From CAYUZU01 sp964448675 (GTDB taxonomy: Bacteria > Planctomycetota > Phycisphaerae > UBA1845 > Fen-1342), in assembly GCA_964448675.1 (NCBI GenBank), contig CAYUZU010000005.1, positions 62,001 through 126,000 on the forward strand: a stretch of 64,000 nucleotides of DNA. Reading direction: 5' to 3'. Of the stretch, positions 1 to 8,400 are shown in pieces. The translations under genes were made by a program, and so were the position numbers. The first letter of the stretch is position 1. Every line of letters starts with the position of its first letter. The notes beneath the pieces were generated by a model, which worked only from the letters and a program-made list of their open reading frames with translations, was not told where the DNA came from and did not search any database.

Positions 1-876
1 TGTGTGGATTGGGACTTGTGGTGTCAGCTGGCGGACGGGGGTGCGCGGGCGGTGAACGTGCGGCGGCGGCTGTTCGGGGTGCGGCTGCACGGGCGGCGCC
101 TGGGGCGGGATGTGTCGCAGTGTTATCGGGCGGGGGTCGATGTCCTGCAGCGCTGGTGTCCGCGGCGGCTGGACCTGGATGGCGGCCGGGACGTGATGCA
201 GCGGTGGGCGTTGCGGTGTGGCGCGCAGGCGCTGGCGGCGGGTGATGCGGCCGCGATCGACGAGTTCGTCGCGAACCTGGGGGCCGTCGCGCTGGACGAG
301 GAGTTCGTCACGGCGGCGGCGGGGGCGATCTATGACGCATTCACCGAGGTGCGCGGGGCCGGCGGGCAGACGTGGCACACGCAGGGCGACGCATGGCTGG
401 CGCAGATCGAGCCGTGGCTGGCGGCGGGGCCGTTCGCGACGCGGGCGGAGGAGATCTGTGAGCGGCTGGGCCGGCGGCGGCCGCGGCCGGATACGCGTGT
501 GGCGCGGGTGCGGCGGTTCCTGCAGCAGCGGCCGGACGTGACGCGGCTGGTGGTGTACGGCCTGGGCGAGGAGGGGACGCAGCTGCTCGATGTGCTGCGG
601 CAGGATCCGTGCCTGGGGCGGCGGCGGTTGCTGGTGGCGGACGATCAGGCGGATGCGCTGCGGTTCCTGGCGCAGTTTTTGCCGCGCGAGGATGTGCCGC
701 GGTGGCGGTCGTGGCCGCACGACACGGCGGTGGTGGTGACGACGGAGGGGAATCGCGAGACGGAGCAGCAGCTGGCGGCGCTGGGCGGGCGGCCCGGGGC
801 GGACTTCATCACGGTGCGGCGCGAGACGCCAGCGGTGGTGGCAGCGAGCGTGGCGGCGGCACACACGGGGGGATGA
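1..876 (+). CDS. Family 2 glycosyltransferase, C-terminal part (5' end outside window)
   Basis: The frame is open from the first base, so the gene begins upstream; 291 residues are visible. The first residues (CVDWDLWCQLADGG) match the block near the end of GT-A family 2 catalytic domains, usually 'EDWDLWxRLA', followed by a basic helix and an 'RLHGRRLGRD' stretch as in these enzymes. Family members transfer nucleotide-activated sugars to glycans or lipids. The rest is not typical of the family: a helical stretch, then from about residue 178 a Rossmann-like segment 'VVYGLGEEG' with following strands. This suggests a C-terminal nucleotide-binding or sugar-modifying module, but its role is not clear. 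The stop codon is the first unit of an octamer array. The family is fairly sure; the acceptor is unknown. Confidence 0.6.
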   Translation, partial: CVDWDLWCQLADGGARAVNVRRRLFGVRLHGRRLGRDVSQCYRAGVDVLQRWCPRRLDLDGGRDVMQRWALRCGAQALAAGDAAAIDEFVANLGAVALDEEFVTAAAGAIYDAFTEVRGAGGQTWHTQGDAWLAQIEPWLAAGPFATRAEEICERLGRRRPRPDTRVARVRRFLQQRPDVTRLVVYGLGEEGTQLLDVLRQDPCLGRRRLLVADDQADALRFLAQFLPREDVPRWRSWPHDTAVVVTTEGNRETEQQLAALGGRPGADFITVRRETPAVVAASVAAAHTGG

Positions 877-905
877 CAAGGTAACAGAGACACAAGGTGA
901 CCAGG
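874..905 (+). repeat. Octamer tandem array C1 (four degenerate units)
   Basis: Four adjacent 8-base units resemble TRACAAGG: TGACAAGG at 874, TAACAGAG at 882, ACACAAGG at 890 and TGACCAGG at 898. The first unit begins exactly on the TGA stop codon of the upstream gene. The same octamer family recurs at 28639-28670. Confidence 0.6.
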
Positions 906-910
906 GGGCG

Positions 911-3211
911 CTAGCGACGGCGGCCTTTGGTGCGGCGGCCTTTGCGGGTACGGCCACCGGGGCGCGCTTTGTTCCGACCACGATCGGGCCCACGGCCCCG
1001 TCCGCGAGCGGGCTTGCGTTGGTCATCGGTTCGGCGGAGGAGCTTTTCGGGGTTTTCGTGGACGTCACCGATGGGGCCACCATCGGCGGGGACGAGGGTC
1101 ATCTCTTCACGCAGTTCGTCGACATTGGCAACCTGGACGCGGAGGCGGCCGCCGAGGTGGACCAGGCGACGTGTGCGCCGGCCGACGAAGACGCCGGTGC
1201 GGCGCTCGTATTCCCAGTAGTCGGGGCCGAAGTCTTCGACGCGGATGAGGCCTTCGGCCATGTGCGGCTGGATTTGGACAAACACGCCGAAGGACATGAC
1301 GCCGGTGATAATCGCGTCGTAGACCTCGCCGATGTGGGCGCGCATGAGGCGCAGGAGCAGGACGTTCTTGGCTTCGCGTTCGGCCTGGATGGCGCGGCGT
1401 TCGGCGCCGCTGGTCTCGTGGCCGAGCTCCGCGAGCTCGACGTCGGAGGGTTTACGGCGGACCTGCTCGGCGGGGGGCACGTTGCGGATGACCATGTCCA
1501 GCAGCCGGTGGACGGTGAGATCGGGGTAGCGGCGAATGGGCGAGGTGAAGTGGGCGTAGTCTTCGCTGGCGAGGGCGAAGTGGCCTTCGCGGCTGGGACT
1601 GTAGCAGGCCTGGGGCAAACCGCGAAGCAGGACATAGTTGACGACCATCTCTTCGGGCTTGCCGCGGAATTGGTCGAGCAGGGCGCGGATGGTGTCGCGG
1701 TCGAGAGTCTTGGGCGGGCGCTGGTCAAGCACGGGGCCGAGGAAGTTGAGGTTGCCGACTTCCTTGGGGTCGGGCTCGGGGTGGATGCGGCGAAGGTGGT
1801 CGAGGTTGTGGTGGCTGAGCTCGCGCGAGACGGCCTCGTTGGCCTCGACCATGAACATCTCGATGAGGGTGTGAGAGAAGCTGGTGTCGGCCGGGCCGGC
1901 GTCGGCAACGTTGCCGCGGTCATCGAGGCGGATTTCGACCTCGGGGAGCGACAGCGTGATCATGCCGTTGGCAATGCGGCGCTTTCGGATGCGGCGGGCG
2001 AGATCCTGGGCGCAGGCGAGCAACTCGCCAACGGGCGCGGCGAAGTCGCTCGGCTCGTCATTGAGGATGGCGCTGGCCTGCTCATAGGTGAGCCGGGCGT
2101 CAGAGCGGATGACGCTGTTGAAGAATTGCGTTTCCGTGACGCGGGCATTGCGGTCGTAGGTGATGAAGATGCTCTTGGTGAATCGCGGCTCGTGGGGCTG
2201 GAGGCTGCACACGCCGTTGGAGAGGCGCTCGGGCAGCATGGGCACGACCACGCCGGGGAAGTAGGTGCTGGTGCCGCGGCGGCGGGCTTCGGCGTCGAGG
2301 GTGCCGCGCCGGGGAATGAAGTGGGCGACGTCGGCGATGTGGACACCGAGGCGGTAGCGGCCCTTGCCGAGGGGTTCGATGGAGATGGCGTCGTCGAAGT
2401 CGCGCGCGTCGGCGGGGTCGATGGTGATGGTGAGCAGGTCGCGGAGGTCGTGGCGGTCACCGACGTCGTCGGGGTTGAAGTCGGCGGCGGCCTCACGGGC
2501 GGCCTGGCGGACGTCGGGCGGGAAGTCGGCGGCGAGGCCGAAGCGGCGCATGACGCCGGTGACGAGGGTGCGGGCGTCGCCCGGGTCACCGAGGCGTTCG
2601 ATGATGACGCCACGGACGTGGTGGCTTTCGAGCGTGTGTTCGAGCGGCTCGACGACGATCATGTCGCCGACGCGGGCGGATTTGGCGGTGGGGTCGTCGA
2701 CGTAGACGGGAGGCAGGGCGCCGCGGCCCTGAGGGCGGACGAGATGGGCGGGGCCTTGTTTTTCGAGGATGCCGACCCAGCGGAGGGGGGCCCGTTCGAT
2801 GATGCGGGTGACTTCGCCGCGGGGGCCGGGGACGGGCCCGCGGGGACGGAGGAGGCGCGCGGCGACGGTATCGCCGTCGCGGGCGGTGTTGGTGCGGCGG
2901 GGGTGGATGTAGAGGTCGGGGCCGCCCTGGCGCTCGACGAAGCCGAAGCCGCGGGGGTGGGCGCGGAAGACGCCGACGACCAGGCCGGTTTGTTCGGGGA
3001 GGCGGAGGGTGCGGCCGGTGCCGAGGACGAGGAGGCCCTCGGCGAGCATTTGGCGGAGGATGGCGCGGAAGTCGGTATAATCGGGATGGGGAACGTCGAG
3101 TTCGCGTGCGAGGGCGCGCATTTTGAGGGGCCGATCGGGATGGCCTGCGACGTAATCGAGAATGGCCCGGCGCCAGGCGGTGGCGGGGCTCGTTTTCTTG
3201 TCGGCAGGCAT
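911..3211 (-). CDS. rnr: Ribonuclease R (3'-5' exoribonuclease)
   Basis: A 766-residue RNase II/RNB family enzyme that degrades structured RNA from the 3' end in the cytoplasm. An N-terminal winged-helix region (about 10-75) is followed by cold-shock/OB domains ('PRGFGFVERQGG' near 86-97). The RNB catalytic core carries the metal-binding aspartates in 'IDPADARDFDDA' (D265, D271, D273, D274). An S1 domain ('GVMSFGVFVQI') lies near 650-720. The tail after about 735 is very rich in Lys, Arg and Gly, as in RNase R rather than RNase II. Length fits the family. The start is ATG at 3209-3211. It is divergent from the ACT-domain gene, with a 208-bp gap between them. Confidence 0.95.
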   Translation of the reverse strand: MPADKKTSPATAWRRAILDYVAGHPDRPLKMRALARELDVPHPDYTDFRAILRQMLAEGLLVLGTGRTLRLPEQTGLVVGVFRAHPRGFGFVERQGGPDLYIHPRRTNTARDGDTVAARLLRPRGPVPGPRGEVTRIIERAPLRWVGILEKQGPAHLVRPQGRGALPPVYVDDPTAKSARVGDMIVVEPLEHTLESHHVRGVIIERLGDPGDARTLVTGVMRRFGLAADFPPDVRQAAREAAADFNPDDVGDRHDLRDLLTITIDPADARDFDDAISIEPLGKGRYRLGVHIADVAHFIPRRGTLDAEARRRGTSTYFPGVVVPMLPERLSNGVCSLQPHEPRFTKSIFITYDRNARVTETQFFNSVIRSDARLTYEQASAILNDEPSDFAAPVGELLACAQDLARRIRKRRIANGMITLSLPEVEIRLDDRGNVADAGPADTSFSHTLIEMFMVEANEAVSRELSHHNLDHLRRIHPEPDPKEVGNLNFLGPVLDQRPPKTLDRDTIRALLDQFRGKPEEMVVNYVLLRGLPQACYSPSREGHFALASEDYAHFTSPIRRYPDLTVHRLLDMVIRNVPPAEQVRRKPSDVELAELGHETSGAERRAIQAEREAKNVLLLRLMRAHIGEVYDAIITGVMSFGVFVQIQPHMAEGLIRVEDFGPDYWEYERRTGVFVGRRTRRLVHLGGRLRVQVANVDELREEMTLVPADGGPIGDVHENPEKLLRRTDDQRKPARGRGRGPDRGRNKARPGGRTRKGRRTKGRRR

Positions 3212-3419
3212 AAGTGGGTGCCACCAGGTTGCGGGTCGTCGGTTCGGAGGCTCGGTCCGGCTACGGTCGCTTGCGAAGCGGCGTATCGGATGTTAAACGT
3301 GCGGGTGTGGCACTTCCAGCCATTGATCGGCCGGGGCTGAGGATCGTGTTGGCGGGCCGGCGCGGGGTGGCCTGGCGGCGCGACCGGGTTGGCGGGGTCG
3401 AGGCCAAAGGAGCGAACGG

Positions 3420-3887
3420 ATGATCACGACGAACGGTGCGATCAAGACCGACACGCAGTTTTCGGTGTTTCTGGCGAACAAGCCGGGGCTGCTGGCGCAG
3501 ATCTGTCAGCAATTGGCGAACGACAAGGTCAACATCATCGCGATGAGCATGATGGACTCGGGGGAGCACGGCGTACTGCGGCTGGTGGCGGCGGACAGCA
3601 GGCAGGCGCGGGATAGCCTGTCGGTGGCGAATGCGGCGACGGCGGAGACCACGGTGCTGATGGCGACGCTGCCGAACAAGCCGGGGGCGCTGGCGGACGT
3701 GGTGGAGCGGTTGTCGAGCAGCCACATCACGGTGGATTACGCGTATTGCACGACGGGGGCGCCAGGCGGCAAGACGACCGGCGTCTTTCGCGTTTCGGAT
3801 ATCAAGAAGGCAAGCAAGGTGCTTACGGAGCGTCAGCCCAAGCGGAAGGGCAAGGTGGCGACGGCCCGCAAGGCGCCGCGAAGGTAG
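3420..3887 (+). CDS. Tandem ACT-domain protein
   Basis: A small 155-residue protein made of two ACT-type ligand-binding folds. The first (about 13-65) has 'FSVFLANKPGLLAQICQQLA' and the second (about 78-135) 'LMATLPNKPGALADVVERL'; both show the 'NKPG' turn where ACT domains bind amino acids or related effectors. A basic tail (KRKGKVATARK) ends the protein. No catalytic domain is fused, so a sensor or regulatory-subunit role is inferred; the ligand cannot be read from sequence. The ATG start is supported by AAAGGAG at 3406-3412. The next gene begins 3 bp after the stop, suggesting co-transcription. Confidence 0.8.
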   Translation: MITTNGAIKTDTQFSVFLANKPGLLAQICQQLANDKVNIIAMSMMDSGEHGVLRLVAADSRQARDSLSVANAATAETTVLMATLPNKPGALADVVERLSSSHITVDYAYCTTGAPGGKTTGVFRVSDIKKASKVLTERQPKRKGKVATARKAPRR

Positions 3888-3890
3888 CGT

Positions 3891-4391
3891 TTGCGTAGCG
3901 ACGATCCCCACGCGGAATCCAGCAACCCACCGACCGCCGTCCCGGTGACGACGGGGGGTGTGGCTGCGCGGTGGTGGGCGCTGGCGTTGCTGGCGGGGGC
4001 GGGGGCGTTGCTGGCGGTGGCGGTGTGGCTGGAGCCGGATCCACGGGGATATGGGACGCACGAGCGGCTGGGGAGCGGGCCGTGCGGGATGCTGGTGGTG
4101 ACGGGGCTGCCGTGCCCGACGTGCGGGATGACGACGGCGTTCTCGCACACGGTGCGGGGACATTGGGTACGGGCGTTTCTGGCGCAGCCGGCGGGGTTTT
4201 TGCTGGCGCTGGGGACGGTTGGGCTGGCGGGGGTGAGCCTGTGGACGCTGGTGCTGGGGCGCTGGCCGCGGTTTCGCTGGTGGGTGATCAGCCCTTACTA
4301 CGTATTCATGGGGCTGCTGGTGCTGTTGGTGGGGGCCTGGGCGTTCAAGATTGCGGTCGGGCTGGCGAACGGGACGCTGCCTTATCGGTAG
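3891..4391 (+). CDS. DUF2752-family membrane protein
   Basis: A 166-residue protein with a polar N-terminus and about three hydrophobic segments (about 25-46, 98-122 and 132-158). The DUF2752 signature 'GLPCPTCGMTTAF' lies near 83-95, including its paired cysteines. The family is widespread in bacterial inner membranes but has no established biochemical role, so none is claimed. The likely start is TTG at 3891, only 3 bp after the previous stop. No better start lies upstream without overlapping the ACT gene. Confidence 0.75.
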   Translation: MRSDDPHAESSNPPTAVPVTTGGVAARWWALALLAGAGALLAVAVWLEPDPRGYGTHERLGSGPCGMLVVTGLPCPTCGMTTAFSHTVRGHWVRAFLAQPAGFLLALGTVGLAGVSLWTLVLGRWPRFRWWVISPYYVFMGLLVLLVGAWAFKIAVGLANGTLPYR

Positions 4392-4410
4392 GGCGCGTGG
4401 CCGGGGGGGC

Positions 4411-4439
4411 TTCAAAGCCGGCGGCGGTTCTGGTATAAA
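4411..4439 (+). promoter_or_regulatory. Sigma-70-type promoter for the TPR-rpsT pair
   Basis: A TTCAAA -35 (4411-4416), a 17-bp spacer and a TATAAA -10 (4434-4439) preceded by TGG, which makes an extended -10. Transcription would start near 4446, about 60 nt before the TTG of the TPR gene. Confidence 0.6.
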
Positions 4440-4507
4440 TGACGGGCTCGCAAGGTTCTGCGCCGCGCGGGCGGCCCATGACGGCTTTTGCGAAGCAAGG
4501 GTAGGTT

Positions 4508-5965
4508 TTGGCCAAGAACGAGAAAAACGTCGCGCAGGAGGTGCCGGAGACCACCGAGGCGGACAAGAAACGTGCGCAGCAGTGGTTCACCAAGGCCGCC
4601 GACTGTCGCGAGCGGCGCGAGTATGACTACGCGATCGAGTGCTTCATCACGGGGCTGGAGTACTGGCCGGAGGCGGTGGAGGCGGGCCACATGCCGCTGC
4701 GGTCGCTGGCGATTCAGCGGCAGCAGGCGGGGGGCAAGAAGCCGGGGCTGATGGACGGGATGAAGCGGTCGATGACGGGCAAGGATGCGAAGAAGGCGAT
4801 GTTGAACGCCGAGCATCTGTTGTCGATGGACCCGTACAACGCGAGCTATGGCGAGGGGTTGCTCAAGAACGCGACGAAGGCCGGGCTGCTGGAGACCTGC
4901 AAGTGGGCGGCGCCGGTGGTGCTGGACATTCTGAAGAAGGACAAGAAGCCGAACAAGACGCGGTTTGCGAGTTTTCGCGAGGCATTGGTGGAGGCGGCGG
5001 CGAAGGCGGGGGAGAAGAAGGACAACGCCGACGAGGTGTTCCTGCTGGAGCAGGCGGTGTCGTCGCTGGATTTCCTGGCCGCGCGGATGCCGGGCGATGA
5101 CAACATCAAGGACGAGTTGAAGCACCTGGCGGGGCGGCTGACGATCGCCCGCGGCAAGTATGACGAGGCGGGCGACTTTCGCGAGTCGCTGCAGGACGCG
5201 GACAAGCAGAAGCTGCTGCACGATTCGGAGCGGCGGAAGCAGGGCGAGGAGACGCTGGAGGCGCTGCTGCAGGCCACGCGGAAGGAATACGAGGAGGAGC
5301 CGGACGCGCCGCACAAGGTCAACCGCTATGTCGAGGTGCTGTTGCGGACGGAGCGGCCGCAGGACGAGGAGACGGCCATCGAGGTGCTGGACGGCGCCTA
5401 CGCGCGGACGCGCAACTACAACTTCAAGCTGCGGGCGGATGACGTACGGTTGCGGCAACTGGCACGGCAGACGACGAAGCTGAAGGCCAAGGCGCGGGAC
5501 ACCGGCTCGGACGAGGATCAGCAGCAGGCCCGGCTGGCGGCGATGGAAGAGCGACAGACGAAGATGGAGATCTTCCGCGAGCGCGTGGCAAACTACCCGA
5601 CGGACCTGCGGCTGAAGTATCTGCTGGGGCGGGCGTTGTTCGAGGCGGCGGAATACGACGAGGCGATCCCGGTGCTGCAGGCGGCGCAGCAGGATCCGCG
5701 GTATCGGGCGCGGTGCCAGCTGCTGCTGGGCCGGGCCTTTCACGAGCGCAAGGCGCCGGGGCAGGCGGCCGAGATCCTGCGCGAGGCGCTGGAACGCTAC
5801 GAGGGTACGGACGAGTTGAGCAAGGAACTGCTGTACTGGCTGGGCCGGGCATACGAAACGGCCGAGAAGCGCGACGAAGCACGGGATGCTTATGGCAAGC
5901 TGCTGCGGCAGGACTATAACTACCGGAACGGTGACGCGCGGAAGCGCTTGGAAGAACTGAAATAG
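4508..5965 (+). CDS. TPR-repeat protein upstream of rpsT
   Basis: A 485-residue soluble protein with no signal peptide. It is rich in charged helices and has TPR-like pairs at the N-terminus (about 20-55, 'FTKAADCRERREYDYAIECFI') and C-terminus (about 365-480, 'LKYLLGRALFEAAEYDEAI'). The middle (200-340) is strongly charged and probably coiled. TPR proteins are scaffolds, so a protein-protein contact role is inferred, with no known partner. The start is TTG at 4508 after AAGGGTAGG. rpsT follows after 24 bp with no terminator between, so the two genes probably share the promoter at 4411-4439. This could place the protein under ribosomal-protein expression control. Confidence 0.75.
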   Translation: MAKNEKNVAQEVPETTEADKKRAQQWFTKAADCRERREYDYAIECFITGLEYWPEAVEAGHMPLRSLAIQRQQAGGKKPGLMDGMKRSMTGKDAKKAMLNAEHLLSMDPYNASYGEGLLKNATKAGLLETCKWAAPVVLDILKKDKKPNKTRFASFREALVEAAAKAGEKKDNADEVFLLEQAVSSLDFLAARMPGDDNIKDELKHLAGRLTIARGKYDEAGDFRESLQDADKQKLLHDSERRKQGEETLEALLQATRKEYEEEPDAPHKVNRYVEVLLRTERPQDEETAIEVLDGAYARTRNYNFKLRADDVRLRQLARQTTKLKAKARDTGSDEDQQQARLAAMEERQTKMEIFRERVANYPTDLRLKYLLGRALFEAAEYDEAIPVLQAAQQDPRYRARCQLLLGRAFHERKAPGQAAEILREALERYEGTDELSKELLYWLGRAYETAEKRDEARDAYGKLLRQDYNYRNGDARKRLEELK

Positions 5966-5989
5966 CTCGGGTGATTCAAAGGAGCAATT

Positions 5990-6268
5990 GTGGCACATTC
6001 CCTGTCGGCGAAGAAGCGGAATCGGCAAAACATCAAGCAGCGCATGCTGAACCGGCAGCGCAAGAGCACGCTCAAGAGCACGCTGCGGACCTGTCGTGAC
6101 AAGTTCCAGCACGGGTCGGTGGAAGAGGCGCAGGCCGCCTGCCGGACGGCGTTCAAGCTGCTGGACCGCGAGGCGAATCGCGGCACGCTGCATCGCAACG
6201 CGGCGGCGCGGCGCAAGAGCCGGATGGCCCGGCGGTTGAACGAGATGAAGGCGAGGGCCGGCGCCTAG
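5990..6268 (+). CDS. rpsT: 30S ribosomal protein S20
   Basis: A 92-residue, highly basic helical protein with the S20 pattern: 'AHSLSAKKRNRQNIKQR' at the N-terminus, then 'KSTLKSTLRTCRD', and a 'LHRNAAARRKSRMARRLN' block near the C-terminus. S20 binds 16S rRNA and joins helices of the small subunit early in assembly. The start is GTG at 5990 with AAAGGAG at 5978-5984. It closes the TPR-rpsT transcription unit. Confidence 0.95.
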   Translation: MAHSLSAKKRNRQNIKQRMLNRQRKSTLKSTLRTCRDKFQHGSVEEAQAACRTAFKLLDREANRGTLHRNAAARRKSRMARRLNEMKARAGA

Positions 6269-6466
6269 TCGGTGGTTTCCGGGGAAGGAAGCCGGATGGT
6301 GGTCGCGTGCGCCGAGATGGGGGAGTCCCCACAGAGCGGTTGGTTCACCGGCAACGGTGGGGGCGCCGTAACCAGCCGTTTCGGGGATGGCTGCGACTGG
6401 CCCAGCATGTCGCCCGCAAGTCGATTTGAGTGAAGAGCAGTACGTTTCCTCTGTCGGTATGCTGCG

Positions 6467-8236
6467 GTGTTCAACGCAATTCACGTCACGCACGATCTTG
6501 TCGACCGCACCGGAGGGATCGGTGCGGTTCTCGAGGGGCTGATCAACAGCCGGTCTTATCGTGATTCGGTCGGGCGCACCGTGCTGGTGTGCCCGTTGCC
6601 GCATCCGGAGAACACGCATCCGCTGGGCCGGGAGGGGGTGATCGAATACGACGCGCAGCGGCACGTACACCAGGGGCCGGCCCCGGCGGCGTTCGAGGAG
6701 ATCGAGCGGCGGTTCGGCGTGCGGATCGTCTACGGGCGGCGGCCGATCCAGGAGCCGACGTTCGGCCGGCGCACGATGTGCGAGATGGTGGCCCTCGACC
6801 TGCGCCACGCGGACCCGCAACGTGTCAATGAGCTGAAGTGGCTGTTGTGGCGACACTTCGGCATCTGCTCGGACCGCTACGAGCATGCCTGGGAGTACGA
6901 GCAGTTCGTGCGACTGGCGGGGCCGGCGGCGGCGCTGGTCGAGGTGATGCAGGTCGGGACGGACCCGGCCCCGGCGGCGGTGTTCGCGCACGAGGTGATG
7001 GGGCTGCCGACGGCGCTGGCGCTGCAGGCGCACCGGCCGACGCGCTATCGCACGGTGTTCTACGCGCACGAGGTGGCGCCGGTGCGGCGCGTGATCGAGA
7101 CGCAACCCGGCCACGACGTGATGTTCTATAACGCGCTGCGAGCGGCGCGGCAGCGGGGGGTGTATTTCGACCAGTTGTACGACGCGCAGGAGGATTTTCA
7201 CAAGACGCCGCTGGTGCGGGCGTCGTATCACTGTGACGGCATCCTGGCGGTGGGGCACCACGTGCAGCAGGAACTGCTGTTCCTGGGGGCGGACTTCGAC
7301 GCGGCCGAGATCACGCTGGCCTACAACGGGGTGCCGACCGAGCCGGTCACGCTGGACCAGCGACGGGCGAGTCGCGATGGGCTGCGGGATTACGTGCAGA
7401 CGCTGCTGGGGTGGCGGCCGGACTACGTGTTCACGCACGTGACGCGGCTGACCGAGAGCAAGGCGCTGTGGCGCGACATCGACGTGCTGCTGGCGCTGGA
7501 GGAGGCGCTGGCGCAGCGCGGCGCGACCGCGGCAATGCTGACCCTGGCGACCGAGCGCTCGCGGCGGCTGATCGGTGACGTGTTGCGGATGGAGCGGGAG
7601 TGGGACTGGCCGCTGTCGCACCGCGAGGGACCACCCGACCTGACCGAGCTGGAGTCGCGATTCTACCAGCAGGTGCAGGCGTTCAACGCGCGGGCGCGGC
7701 ACATCAAGATGGTGCATGTCAATCAGTACGGCTTCGGCCGGGCGAGCTGTGGCCTGCGCGTGCCGGAAAACGTGGACCTGCGGGACTTGCGGCGGGGGAG
7801 CGACCTGGAGCTGTGCCTGAGCCTGTACGAGCCGTTCGGGCTGTCGCCGCTGGAGCCGCTGACGTATGGCGGTTTGTCGCTGATCAGCACGTCGTGCGGC
7901 TGCGCGGGGTTCGTGAAGCAGATCTCGCGCGGCGGCAAGTCGCCGAACGTGATTCTGGCGGATTATGTGGGGGCGGGGCCGGAGGTGGCGGATTTGAAGG
8001 ACGCGCTGGCCATCGGGCTGAACGAGCGGCGCGAGATCGAGCGGCGGCTCGCGGGCGAGCTGGCGGCGCAGATCCTCAAGCGGCTGCCGGGCGACGAAGC
8101 GGCGGAGGAGAAGCTGCTGCGCTCGGGGCGGGAGTTGGCGCGGCGGATGAGCTGGGACGTGGTGGCGGAGCGGTTCGTGATGCCGGCGGTGCGGCGGACG
8201 TTTGCCCGGCGGCGGGGGCTGAGTGTGGTGGCGTGA
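6467..8236 (+). CDS. Glycogen-synthase-like glycosyltransferase
   Basis: A 589-residue GT-B fold protein. The N-terminal lobe begins 'IHVTHDLVDRTGGIGAVLEG', like the glycine-rich donor loop of glycogen/starch synthases. The C-terminal lobe has 'LYEPFGLSPLEPLTYGG', the E-x7-E motif of retaining GT4/GT5-type enzymes that holds the nucleotide sugar. Length is above the bacterial GlgA norm (about 480), with extra material near 190-330. Glucan synthesis from ADP- or UDP-glucose is the best guess, but the acceptor is not shown by sequence. The start is GTG at 6467; other in-frame starts cannot be excluded. The 198-bp gap upstream (6269-6466) shows no clear promoter. Confidence 0.7.
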   Translation: MFNAIHVTHDLVDRTGGIGAVLEGLINSRSYRDSVGRTVLVCPLPHPENTHPLGREGVIEYDAQRHVHQGPAPAAFEEIERRFGVRIVYGRRPIQEPTFGRRTMCEMVALDLRHADPQRVNELKWLLWRHFGICSDRYEHAWEYEQFVRLAGPAAALVEVMQVGTDPAPAAVFAHEVMGLPTALALQAHRPTRYRTVFYAHEVAPVRRVIETQPGHDVMFYNALRAARQRGVYFDQLYDAQEDFHKTPLVRASYHCDGILAVGHHVQQELLFLGADFDAAEITLAYNGVPTEPVTLDQRRASRDGLRDYVQTLLGWRPDYVFTHVTRLTESKALWRDIDVLLALEEALAQRGATAAMLTLATERSRRLIGDVLRMEREWDWPLSHREGPPDLTELESRFYQQVQAFNARARHIKMVHVNQYGFGRASCGLRVPENVDLRDLRRGSDLELCLSLYEPFGLSPLEPLTYGGLSLISTSCGCAGFVKQISRGGKSPNVILADYVGAGPEVADLKDALAIGLNERREIERRLAGELAAQILKRLPGDEAAEEKLLRSGRELARRMSWDVVAERFVMPAVRRTFARRRGLSVVA

Positions 8237-8247
8237 GGGGGGACGAG

Positions 8248-8271
8248 CAATGACCAGCGATCAATGAACAG
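8248..8271 (+). repeat. Heptamer array A1 (CAATGAN units)
   Basis: Three consecutive 7-base units, CAATGAC (8248), CAGCGAT (8255) and CAATGAA (8262), plus a partial CAG. It lies 11 bp after the stop of the glycosyltransferase gene. Same family as 9161-9188, 20398-20411 and 55387-55407. Confidence 0.55.
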
Positions 8272-8277
8272 GGGGGG

Positions 8278-8312
8278 GTCGTCAGTCTTCAGTCATCCGT
8301 CGTCCGTCGTGT
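8278..8312 (+). repeat. Heptamer array B1 (GTCNTCN units)
   Basis: Five consecutive 7-base units: GTCGTCA (8278), GTCTTCA (8285), GTCATCC (8292), GTCGTCC (8299) and GTCGTGT (8306). It directly follows array A1 in the same gap. The family recurs at 25248-25282 and 26672-26713. Confidence 0.65.
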
Positions 8313-8314
8313 CC

Positions 8315-8343
8315 GGTTGCGCTGTGGCCAAATGGCCGCAACC
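8315..8343. other. Intergenic hairpin between convergent genes
   Basis: Outer arms GGTTGC (8315-8320) and GCAACC (8338-8343) enclose inner arms GGCCA and TGGCC with a 5-nt bulge on one side. No T-run follows on either strand, so it is not a classic intrinsic terminator. It may still terminate one of the converging genes with Rho's help. Confidence 0.35.
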
Positions 8344-8400
8344 CTGCTCGCGACCGAGGTTGCAGGCCTAGAATGGCCGTGATCCATTCGAAGGGCCTGA

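Noticed and set aside
1019..3340. Long plus-strand open frame of 773 codons opposite RNase R
   Set aside because: It is antisense to a certain gene, with repetitive Gly/Val/Ala/Asp content caused by high GC at third positions. Similar shadows lie at 9170-11068 (+), 12531-15809 (+), 29829-32000 (+), 46412-48130 (+) and 48881-53716 (-).
8248..8312. Heptamer arrays as a CRISPR remnant
   Set aside because: Units are 7 bp and contiguous, without spacers; no cas genes are in the window.
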